A stretch of DNA of 9,414 bases, from assembly GCA_964645625.1 (NCBI GenBank), contig CAZYAI010000069.1, forward strand, positions 1 through 9,414, read 5' to 3'. Origin of the DNA: AB-137-C09 sp964645625. Its GTDB lineage: Bacteria; Pseudomonadota; Zetaproteobacteria; Mariprofundales; Mariprofundaceae. A program made the translations under genes and the position numbers. Position 1 is the stretch's first letter, and each line of letters begins with the position of its first letter. A model generated the notes under the pieces. The model did no database searches. It was not told the origin of the DNA and saw only the letters and a program-made list of their open reading frames with translations. Shown here in pieces: positions 1-7,393 of the stretch.

Positions 1-985
1 GAACCAAATACAAGCTAAAACTTATTTCACCTAACAAAACCAACCATTTATTCTGAAGAATTCTGGATATCCACCCCCGTTGAAAAGCTAAAATCAAGAT
101 AAGCAATGCAAAAGACAAAAACCCTCCGCATGTCTTAAGCCAGTAAACAGCAGCAGAACCAAACTGAAGCTGAAAGCTACTAGAGTTAGCCAATACAGCA
201 GATGCCCACATTGAAAAAAAGACGCATAAAAGTACGCCAATTTCAAGAAACGTAGCACTACTTCGACTTAGCGTGTTGGACGTTGGCTTTAAAATTTTAT
301 ATAAACCGCAAAAAGCAATACCAACAGTAAACTCTAATAATCGCGTGAGTGGGTTAATATAAATCAATCCATGCACATTCAGCTTGCCAGCTGTTGATGC
401 TATCGGAAGACCATCATTTGCAAACATCAACACACCAACCCACAAAAGAAAAACAAGCGCAAGTTTAATGTGCCATGTGTGATGCCACTTATACAAGAAT
501 ATAGGAAAAAGAAAGTAAAAGAAAAACTCAGTGGATATACTCCATGAGACAACATTTAACGATTCATAAAAGTCTTTATACGGTATCCAGGCATGGATTA
601 ATAAAACATTTGCAAGAATAACCTGCCCCAGCTTATCACTAGATAAATTTAAATAGCTAACATCTTGGATTGCAACAAAAAGTAAAATTAAAGCAAAAAT
701 ATGCGCTGGCCATATTCTAGCGAACCTGGCGATAAAGAATTTTTTCACATGCGAAAAAGTAGGAAGTTCAGGATATGCATATGCAAGAATAAAACCTGAT
801 AACACAAAGAACAATGATACACCCTGTGATGTAGTAAATAAATTTGCAAAAGGATAAAAAAATCCAGCTTCACCAAAATCCAAGACACCATGACCAATGA
901 CAATCATTGCAGCAGCAAAAAAGCGCAATGATGTCAAAGCATCAAGTTTTTCTAACTTTCGTCCTGCCGCACCACTTGTTTTCAT
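1..985 (-). CDS. Acyltransferase-3 family membrane protein (OafA/YrhL-like), 3' end outside window
   Basis: Predicted integral-membrane acyltransferase of the Acyltransferase_3 family, which typically transfers acetyl or other acyl groups to sugars of surface glycans. I translated it by hand: ATG at 985-983, then 328 open codons to the window edge, so the C-terminus is missing. The N-terminus has the family hallmark R-x10-H (R21 and H32 in LRFFAAAMIVIGHG), then SQGVSLFFVLSGFIL, and later SWSISTEFFFYF, all typical of the family. Many hydrophobic stretches alternate with short polar loops, as expected for about ten membrane helices. The start overlaps the stop of the preceding glycosyltransferase as ATGA, implying translational coupling. 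As last visible gene of the exporter operon it probably O-acylates the exported glycan or its precursor; the substrate is inference. Family call is confident. Confidence 0.9.
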   Translation of the reverse strand, partial: MKTSGAAGRKLEKLDALTSLRFFAAAMIVIGHGVLDFGEAGFFYPFANLFTTSQGVSLFFVLSGFILAYAYPELPTFSHVKKFFIARFARIWPAHIFALILLFVAIQDVSYLNLSSDKLGQVILANVLLIHAWIPYKDFYESLNVVSWSISTEFFFYFLFPIFLYKWHHTWHIKLALVFLLWVGVLMFANDGLPIASTAGKLNVHGLIYINPLTRLLEFTVGIAFCGLYKILKPTSNTLSRSSATFLEIGVLLCVFFSMWASAVLANSSSFQLQFGSAAVYWLKTCGGFLSFALLILILAFQRGWISRILQNKWLVLLGEISFSLYLV

Positions 986-2331
986 TTAGGTAGGCCTAAT
1001 TTTTTTTTATAAATATGTAAGACATCCTTCGCCATATCTTCCGTGGTTCTAGGGTAGTTGGTATTCAGACTCATTTTCTTGGCATCATGTTGTGATGTAC
1101 TTAGTTGCAAAAGAATCTTCTCTAGCCCCTTAACATCACCCATTGGGAATACAAACCCATTTTCACCATGCCTCACAAACTCTGTCATACCCTCAACGTC
1201 TGACACAATCGCAGGGGTGTGCGTTGCTAACGCATAAAGAAGAACTAAGGGGCTATTTTCATACCATGTTGAAGGGATAACCAACACATCTAATTCGCGA
1301 AAAATATCAGCCATACGATCAGGCTTAAAAGTACCGTGAAATATCACCTCTGAGACACACGCATCGGCATAATGCCGTAATTGTTCAGTGTATGCCCGAT
1401 CTTGGTCTTCAGGGCCATAAATATGCAATTGGCTATGCTGTATATCCGTAAAGGCTTGCAACAAAATATCAACACCTTTATGGGCTGCAATTTGACCGAT
1501 ATAACCGATTCGCAAAACATTATCATCTCTGACTGGCTTCGGAGAACGATCAATATCCACACCAAAGTTTTGCAAATAAAGCGGTTTAGAAAAACCGTTT
1601 TTTAAATACGCTGATTCAAGAAATTTACTGGGAGCAATAGCTGCCCAATAATGTTGATAGCAAGCATGAAGGATATCTGGTCGATGTTTCAAATCAGGAA
1701 TCATACTACGGTATTGAGGTGGAATCCTAGAAGGTTGCCACTGATTTACATGCATGGCCAATGATGCGATCATATTCAGCCAAGGTTGGGTACTGGTCAC
1801 TTTTTTCTTCCAGGCAGAATCTTGCTGTTCCGATGTCGCCTTAAAGTAACAGGCAAGACAGTTATCACGCTTGTTGTTCGGTCCCTGACATAATCCATCA
1901 TCGGCTGCTTGTAATTTATTATTAAAACAAAACCCAAAAAAATCAGTAAAGGTCGCTACAACAGGAATGTGTAAAGATTTACACACTTCTAACAATACAG
2001 CCGTATGATTGATTAAATGCACCACGTGAATAATATCTGGTTGTAATTCACTCAGCAATTCACGCAAAGGATTGCGCATTTCCTCTTGATAATAAGTATC
2101 CTTAATGCGCGTATTTGGAAAAATATTTTTATCAAACGAAATAACATTTAGGCTCTCATACTGATAGTCTTTTCGCCATGTTTGTTGTTTCGCCTCACCA
2201 GGGAAGCGTGCGGTCACAATATGCACATCGTGCCCAGCATTTTGCATATACTGGGCGACATTTAACGTATAAGTTTCTGATCCATAAAAATGTTCAGGAA
2301 AAAAGCAATGAACAAAATAAACAATTTTCAC
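982..2331 (-). CDS. Family-4-like glycosyltransferase (GT-B fold), 449 aa
   Basis: Predicted cytoplasmic GT-B glycosyltransferase using an activated sugar donor, probably adding a residue to the polysaccharide exported by the neighbouring ABC system. The N-terminal domain starts MKIVYFVHCFFPEHFYGSET, a typical GT4 acceptor-domain opening with a G-S-E loop near residues 17-19. The C-terminal donor domain has RIGYIGQIAAHKGVDILLQA (274-293), IYGPE, FHGTFKPDRMADIF (331-344) and the ENSPLVLL donor loop (358-365). Residue 366, where the second Glu of the E-x7-E motif normally lies, is Tyr (codon TAT). Four cysteines (C135, C148, C158, C161) in an insertion look like a metal-binding knuckle, seen in some GT4-like enzymes. 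The start is GTG at 2331, overlapping the upstream stop as GTGA, with a purine-rich GGGGAACC just upstream. Donor and acceptor sugars cannot be told. Confidence 0.9.
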   Translation of the reverse strand: MKIVYFVHCFFPEHFYGSETYTLNVAQYMQNAGHDVHIVTARFPGEAKQQTWRKDYQYESLNVISFDKNIFPNTRIKDTYYQEEMRNPLRELLSELQPDIIHVVHLINHTAVLLEVCKSLHIPVVATFTDFFGFCFNNKLQAADDGLCQGPNNKRDNCLACYFKATSEQQDSAWKKKVTSTQPWLNMIASLAMHVNQWQPSRIPPQYRSMIPDLKHRPDILHACYQHYWAAIAPSKFLESAYLKNGFSKPLYLQNFGVDIDRSPKPVRDDNVLRIGYIGQIAAHKGVDILLQAFTDIQHSQLHIYGPEDQDRAYTEQLRHYADACVSEVIFHGTFKPDRMADIFRELDVLVIPSTWYENSPLVLLYALATHTPAIVSDVEGMTEFVRHGENGFVFPMGDVKGLEKILLQLSTSQHDAKKMSLNTNYPRTTEDMAKDVLHIYKKKLGLPK

Positions 2332-3725
2332 GCTTGGTTCCCCAGTACTTCACCATAAAGATCACGGTAAGCATTCGTCATGGCTTGAACAGAGAATAAT
2401 TCAATAGCGCGTTGCCTATTATATTCACCAATTTCCAATCGCTGCTTACGGTCATCCAGCAAATCTATAATAATCTCAGACAACTGCTGTGCATCACCCG
2501 CATTTGCTAATAAATCATGTCTTCCAATAATTTCTGATATTGCACCAATATTATAACCTACTACGGGAATACCCATACTCATCGCAAAAGGAGAAACTTG
2601 CCCAAAACTTTCCTTCCACACAGGGGCTACAAAGATACTAAATTGTCGATACCAATCAGGCAGCGTTTCATAAGGTACGTACCCTGTAAAGGTAAAAGAT
2701 GATAGCACCCCAGCATCATCACATGCTTTTTGATAAGCCTCAAAATTAGTGCCTCCACCTACGATAATCACCTTGGTTTGAGGGCGTTTTTTCACGGTTT
2801 CAATAAAAGGCTGAATAGAAGCAATGTTTAATTTATCGTTTTCCAAACGATACACCATACCAATACAGTCATCTGGTACTTCAATTACATTTTCACGCCT
2901 AAACAAATCAAAATCACTACCTGGGTATATCGTTAGCGATTTGTTCGCATCAGCAGGGAAGTTGTGTTTAACGTAATCACTCACATAAACATAGCGATCA
3001 ATAGCAGAACCAATATAAGGAGCAACAGGGGTATTAATATTTTCAATGATATGACAGCTTCTATCTTCAATCAACGCGTAAACTGCGGCATACCATGGTT
3101 CATCACAGTCTCCCCAGTAATGAATATGAACCAAATCAGGGTTAAATTCATTGATTAAAGGTGCAAGCTCTTGTGGGTTAAACCCCATGGGATAAACGTG
3201 AACAGGAATATCGAGGTACACCGCAGGCGTGGGGGCTGCACTAGTGACCACTTGATGTTGATAACAATCTGATGATGCATAAACAATATCCGCAACCAAA
3301 CGACTGGAGCCACCAAGGAAGAAATTTGCTATTACATGAAGCACACGTTTTTTACTTGGTACCAAAGGCATAACCACTGTAGTTGCTGAAGGTTTTTTAA
3401 TCATCCATTGTCCAATTTTCGCCCTGTATGACAAAGGAACAAAAGCTCCTACAATAATTTTCAGAAGCCGAAAAAGCTTTCTTAAGCTGCGCCTATCATG
3501 GTGCCATGCATGCGCCAACCGATGGGAGCGCGTGTTTCGCAACTGCGTCAATTCTTCAGTAAGATACTTAACTTCTAACCTTAGGGTATGTTCATTCCCA
3601 CGACTCAATTCTAATGCTTGAATATTATCATTAAATACCCTTTCCAGCTCTGCTCTTTGAGATGACTGCGTCTGAATCGCGCTGTTTTTCGCCTCTAGCA
3701 CCTGCTGAAGCTCTGCTATTTGAGA
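2328..3725 (-). CDS. C-terminal part of a large fusion protein: coiled-coil repeat plus GT4-like glycosyltransferase (5' end in assembly gap)
   Basis: Open without a start from the gap edge (3725) to TGA at 2328, 465 codons. The first residues are SQIAELQQVLEAK followed by IQTQSSQRAELERVF, the same 21-residue repeat that ends the coding piece on the other side of the gap, so I read this as the C-terminal half of that protein. A GTG at 3701 could be called as start but sits inside the repeat and has no reason to be real. After more charged coiled coil and a basic amphipathic stretch (LRKLFRLLKIIVGAF) comes a GT-B glycosyltransferase: RVLHVIANFFLGGSSRLVAD, DLVHIHYWGD, KVIIVGGG, FTGYVPYETLPDWY, then ESFGQVSPFAMSMGIPVVGY. 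The second Glu of E-x7-E is Phe here. The stop overlaps the next gene's start (GTGA). A separate gene remains possible if the gap hides a stop and start. Confidence 0.85.
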   Translation of the reverse strand, partial: SQIAELQQVLEAKNSAIQTQSSQRAELERVFNDNIQALELSRGNEHTLRLEVKYLTEELTQLRNTRSHRLAHAWHHDRRSLRKLFRLLKIIVGAFVPLSYRAKIGQWMIKKPSATTVVMPLVPSKKRVLHVIANFFLGGSSRLVADIVYASSDCYQHQVVTSAAPTPAVYLDIPVHVYPMGFNPQELAPLINEFNPDLVHIHYWGDCDEPWYAAVYALIEDRSCHIIENINTPVAPYIGSAIDRYVYVSDYVKHNFPADANKSLTIYPGSDFDLFRRENVIEVPDDCIGMVYRLENDKLNIASIQPFIETVKKRPQTKVIIVGGGTNFEAYQKACDDAGVLSSFTFTGYVPYETLPDWYRQFSIFVAPVWKESFGQVSPFAMSMGIPVVGYNIGAISEIIGRHDLLANAGDAQQLSEIIIDLLDDRKQRLEIGEYNRQRAIELFSVQAMTNAYRDLYGEVLGNQA

Positions 3726-3899
3726 NNNNNNNNNNNNNNNNNNNNNNNNNNNNNNNNNNNNNNNNNNNNNNNNNNNNNNNNNNNNNNNNNNNNNNNNNNN
3801 NNNNNNNNNNNNNNNNNNNNNNNNNCTTTCGCCTCCACCACCTGCTGAAGCTCTGCTATTTGAGATGACTGCGTCTGAATCGTCGTATTTTCCGCTTTC
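3646..3899 (-). repeat. Tandem 63-nt coding repeat (21 aa, three heptads) flanking and probably filling the gap
   Basis: On the plus strand the block starting agctctgct at 3646 recurs at 3709, a period of 63 nt, and again at 3849 beyond the gap. The copies starting at 3646 and 3849 agree over about 33 nt with one mismatch. The coded unit contains IQTQSSQ(I/R)AEL followed by QQV(V/L)EAK; the unit at 3646-3708 has diverged to ERVFND at its end. Hydrophobic I, I/R, V and L recur at a/d-like heptad spacing, and 21 residues is exactly three heptads, so copies can be gained or lost without disturbing a coiled coil. Copy number is unknown because of the gap. Confidence 0.9.
3726..3825. other. Assembly gap, 100 N of unknown true length
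   Basis: Exactly 100 N, the conventional placeholder for a gap of unknown size. It lies inside tandem 63-nt repeats, which explains the assembly break. Frame continuity across the gap needs a missing length of 2 modulo 3, which 100 does not satisfy. Keeping the 63-nt register predicts 23, 86, 149, 212 and so on missing bases (23 + 63n). Confidence 0.97.
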
Positions 3900-5482
3900 A
3901 TCCTTAAAAAAAACTGATAGTTTTTCTCTTCCAGCTTTTCAATCGCGCGAGTATTATTTAATGTAATGCTCACAAAATCATAGCTAAAATCTTTATACTC
4001 CAAACCGTAAATATCACCAATAGGTGCATGAGAAGCAATGGCAATATAAGCAACTGGACGCTGTTCGCCCACTGTAATCGAATCAGATTCGATTACACCA
4101 GCCCTCTTTATTGATACCGAAGGTGAAATAAATTGTTCCAACAACACCACATAACGAAATTGAGATTTCAGAAAAACATGAAATTCATCCTCTTCCATCT
4201 CATGAATATGGTAAGGGTTTTCTCCATACTCAGCCGTAACACTTGGATTTGGGGTGGAAATTAATAGAATACCATCATTTTTTAATAGTCGTGAAAATTG
4301 TTCAAGGCAACGATGTTGAGTGTTTTGATCAACATGCTCAATCATTTCAAAGTTTACAATTAAATCGAATGTACCACTGTCGATATCAGCCCCTAAGTTA
4401 TCTCGGTGAATAAACTCAAGGTTATCAGCTTGGTGATTCATGCAAGCCCAACGTAACGCTTCTTCATCCACGTCCAAAGCGACAACATTTAAAGCTATAT
4501 CAGCCAGCAATTTAGAGCCGTAACCCGTACCACAACCAAAGTCCAACACCTTTTTATTAGCGGTAAACTTTTGCGCCAATAAATATCGAGGCATATGCTC
4601 ATACTCAGCAAGCACGGACCATGTTCCTGGCACATATCGTTCCTGCATAAACTGCGTGAAGTCAGACCCTGATGCCTGCACGACTAAGCCTACATAATCA
4701 GCTACAACTGCATTCCGTGGAAATGCGCTGTCGTCATTTATTGAATGGCTCTTATTCGTGCTGTATTGACCAGAAATATCAATATGCTTGAATCGTAACT
4801 GATCCAAAAAACGAAACAACGACTCTGCCGAATAATAGATCAAATGAGAAGGTGGGTGCATATATTCCCACTGTTCTCTTTTTTGCCCTGCATCCCATGA
4901 CTGAGCATTAGGCGTTGTTATAACCACAACAGTTTCTGAATCAATTGCCCCCTTCGCGAACAAAGTGTAAAATAACGGATATGGATCAGGCAAATGTTCG
5001 ATGACATCCAGCAACAAAATCACATCAAAGCGATGAGGAAAAAGCTCTCCTACGTCTCGTTTAATAAACGCATAATCCCCATGTCTTTCAATCGCTATAT
5101 TTCGTGCATGATCAGATAATTCAAGACCAAAACATTGCCAGCCACGCTCATAAGCCAAACCTAAATGCGTACCGTAGCCACAACCAATATCGAGAATAGA
5201 TTTATAATCTGCCTTCTTATCCAAGGAGTCGAGCAATGATTCAACAAAAGGTAAGGTATCTTCTGTTTGTACGTCATAAGAAGAGTATCCACCCTTCAAC
5301 CCCTTCTCAAACCAGTCAGCATTATCATAATATAATTTCAATGTTTGTTCATTAGGCATATCACGAACAAATGCAGTAGAGCAATCACCACACATATCCA
5401 CATCAAAGCCACCAACTTCAAACATAAAAGACACATGTTCTTTTTTACATATAGGGCACGTTTTTTTGTTTTTTTCAGTCAT
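3826..5482 (-). CDS. N-terminal part of a large fusion protein: zinc-ribbon, two SAM methyltransferase domains, start of coiled-coil repeats (3' end in assembly gap)
   Basis: Cytoplasmic multidomain protein; 552 codons before the gap. The start is ATG 5482, overlapping the previous stop as ATGA with AGGA upstream; a TTG at 5518 would overlap the previous gene far more. C9/C12 and C31/C34 form a CxxC pair of pairs, probably zinc-binding. Methyltransferase 1 has motif I ILDIGCGYGTHLG (96-108) and LLLDVIEHLPDPY (156-168). The linker has ERYVPGTW and EHMPRYLLA (281-303). Methyltransferase 2 has KVLDFGCGTGYGSK (311-324) and VNFEMIEHVDQ (376-386), followed by LLKNDGILLISTPNP. Both SAM-binding motifs look intact. 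From about residue 505 it turns into coiled coil and ends in IQTQSSQIAELQQVVEAK, one unit of a 21-residue repeat that resumes after the gap. The 100 N do not preserve frame: read literally, a TAG follows at 3718-3716. Likely methylates or caps the glycan, by analogy with WbdD-type proteins (inference). Confidence 0.87.
4073..4097. repeat. Perfect 25-bp palindrome (12-bp arms, 1-nt centre) inside the fusion gene
   Basis: The left arm TGTAATCGAATC (4073-4084) is the exact reverse complement of the right arm (4086-4097), with a single A at 4085. It lies within the coding sequence for residues about 462-470 (VIESDSIT), between the second methyltransferase domain and the coiled coil. It could form a hairpin in mRNA or be a dyad protein-binding site. 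No function is evident. Confidence 0.85.
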
Positions 5483-6195
5483 TTCAGAGGTTCCTGTTTT
5501 TTTGCAATACACATCCAAGCCAAGGAATCTTCATAGTCTGGATATTTTTGATCTAGCCATAATACAAAACGATTAATTGTCGAATAAACACCAGCACGAT
5601 AAGTAATACCATTTTCTGCCAAATAGCTACAAAATATTTGACCTATCAATGCAAAAACACCACCACATGGGTCTATGCGTTCAATAGCAAAACCATGTTT
5701 TTCTAGCAAATACGTCAATCCATATTTAGTAAACCTATTGTAATCAAACGGAACCTCATGATGTCGCCATTGCATAGGAGCAGTAAGGATTAAGACACCA
5801 TCTTTTTTCAAAACCCGATATACATCTGCAAGATAAAAATTAGGCTCTGGAACGTGCTCTAAAACTTGATTTGACAAAACAGTATCAACTGATTCATCTG
5901 CTATACCTAATGGTTTATCAGGAATGATTTCTACATCCAATAAAATTCCAGGGGATGCTGCCACATCAGCGCCTACGTATTGCTTAATCTGTGCCTCTGC
6001 CTCTAGCAATGTCCGGTATGTTTGACCACCACAACCATAATCAAGCAGTCGTCCATGAGCATATTTAACAGCGACCTGCTCCATCCAGCCATACAAATAA
6101 TTCAAAACAATATAATGATGACTACCGATGGGATTATTCATTGATACAGTTCTTTTTAGCATTCCTAATTTTTTTATATCATAAAAGTCATTCAT
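5479..6195 (-). CDS. Class I SAM-dependent methyltransferase, 238 aa
   Basis: Predicted soluble cytoplasmic methyltransferase of the Methyltransf_11 type, transferring a methyl group from S-adenosylmethionine to an unidentified acceptor. Motif I is LLDYGCGGQTY (50-60), with D77 in VGADVA as the likely ribose-binding acidic residue. SNQVLEHVPEPNFYLADVYRVLKKDG follows at 108 onward, then LILTAPMQW and the PFDYNRFTKYGL block (149-160), common in sugar-cluster methyltransferases. The length is normal for a single-domain enzyme. ATG at 6195 overlaps the end of the ATPase gene by 8 nt, and the TGA overlaps the next start as ATGA. A later ATG (residue 12) is possible but loses the coupling overlap. 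The context suggests glycan or glycan-terminus methylation; the substrate is inference. Confidence 0.9.
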   Translation of the reverse strand: MNDFYDIKKLGMLKRTVSMNNPIGSHHYIVLNYLYGWMEQVAVKYAHGRLLDYGCGGQTYRTLLEAEAQIKQYVGADVAASPGILLDVEIIPDKPLGIADESVDTVLSNQVLEHVPEPNFYLADVYRVLKKDGVLILTAPMQWRHHEVPFDYNRFTKYGLTYLLEKHGFAIERIDPCGGVFALIGQIFCSYLAENGITYRAGVYSTINRFVLWLDQKYPDYEDSLAWMCIAKKQEPLK

Positions 6196-7393
6196 GAAGA
6201 GCTATCCACTGACTAGGAGCAACCACTTTACCCCACACAGGGTAGTCTGAACGCACAGCAAAAGGTGTTATCAAATCCGTTAAAGCATAACATATCGTGA
6301 GGTCCTCAGAATAAGCCGCAAACGCAGCGTAATAGTTCCCTGGGGCTAATATATTTGGCGAAAGTATTAACTTGCCACTAATTTCGCTGTTTTCACTATC
6401 CCAAAACACACCCTGCTCCCTACTGGTTTGTCCTATTAACCAATCCTTATCATCACGATAGACACTGACAGCAAAGACAATTCGTCCTAATGGTTCTTTT
6501 TGTAACAATCTGAAATCAAAGTTAATATTTTCTTCAATATTAAAAGTGGGAAGATGCTTAATCTTATTCCATGCCTCTACACTAACATGCGTGAACTCAG
6601 CCATTTCTGATGGTTGTTGCATCACAATATCAACAATCTCTTTTTGTTCTGTTTTTTCACCCGTCATAAAAGCGTAATAATTTTGACACACAGAAACAGA
6701 AGTACCTTGTTCACGGATCTTACCATCATTCAGCCATATCGCTTTATCACAAATTGTTTGAACTGTACCTAAGTCATGAGAAACGAAAAAAACAGTCACC
6801 CCAGCGTCACGTAACAATTTAATTCTTTTCATGCATTTATTTCTAAAATTAAGGTCTCCCACACTTAAAGCTTCATCAACAATCAAAATATCTGGGCTTA
6901 CACTAATAGCAATAGCAAAAGCTAATCGAACATACATTCCACTAGAATAAGTTTTCACAGGCTGTTCAATAAAATCACCAATATTAGCAAATGTTATTAT
7001 TTCATCATATTTATCATCAATTTCTTTCTTTGTTAAGCCAAGAATAGCGGCATTGAGGTAAATGTTTTCTCGTCCAGAAAATTCAGGGTTAAAGCCTGCG
7101 CCTAATTCTAACAATGCAGCAACACGACCATTAACTTCCACACCCCCTGAAGTTGGCGCAAGCGTGCCGCAGATGATTTGCAAAAGGGTCGATTTACCCG
7201 AACCATTGCGCCCGATAATGCCAACAGTTTCGCCTTTTTTAACTTCAAAAGAAACATCATCCAAGGCCTTGAATTCGCGATAAAATTGCTTTCGCCCACG
7301 CCACAGGCTCTGCTTGAGTCTGTCCTGCGGTTTATCATAAATCTGATAGGCCTTGGTGACATTCTGAACTCGAATCGCTATATCAGAGAACAT
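6188..7393 (-). CDS. wzt: Polysaccharide ABC exporter ATP-binding protein (Wzt-type) with extended C-terminal domain, 401 aa
   Basis: ATPase of an ABC-2 exporter that moves an undecaprenyl-linked polysaccharide across the inner membrane together with the adjacent permease. From ATG 7393: Walker A GRNGSGKST (61-69), the Wzt/TagH-type LLELGAGFNPEFSGREN block (94-110), signature YSSGMYVRLAFA (149-160), Walker B ILIVDEAL (169-176) and H-loop H206. About 150 residues follow the nucleotide-binding domain; this matches the length and beta-rich look of Wzt C-terminal domains, which in E. coli O8/O9a bind the modified non-reducing end of the chain. I chose ATG 7393 (MFSDIAIRVQNV), which overlaps the permease stop by 11 nt; the further upstream TTG at 7429 would overlap by 47 nt. 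I see no strong ribosome-binding site, consistent with coupled translation. Export role confident; ligand unknown. Confidence 0.93.
   Translation of the reverse strand: MFSDIAIRVQNVTKAYQIYDKPQDRLKQSLWRGRKQFYREFKALDDVSFEVKKGETVGIIGRNGSGKSTLLQIICGTLAPTSGGVEVNGRVAALLELGAGFNPEFSGRENIYLNAAILGLTKKEIDDKYDEIITFANIGDFIEQPVKTYSSGMYVRLAFAIAISVSPDILIVDEALSVGDLNFRNKCMKRIKLLRDAGVTVFFVSHDLGTVQTICDKAIWLNDGKIREQGTSVSVCQNYYAFMTGEKTEQKEIVDIVMQQPSEMAEFTHVSVEAWNKIKHLPTFNIEENINFDFRLLQKEPLGRIVFAVSVYRDDKDWLIGQTSREQGVFWDSENSEISGKLILSPNILAPGNYYAAFAAYSEDLTICYALTDLITPFAVRSDYPVWGKVVAPSQWIALHE

Noticed and set aside
2328..3701. Independent gene starting at GTG 3701
   Set aside because: The open frame extends to the gap edge, and 3701 lies in the middle of the 21-residue repeat with no ribosome-binding site.
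5479..5518. TTG start at 5518 for the fusion protein
   Set aside because: It would overlap the upstream methyltransferase by 40 nt; ATG 5482 with an ATGA overlap and AGGA upstream fits better.
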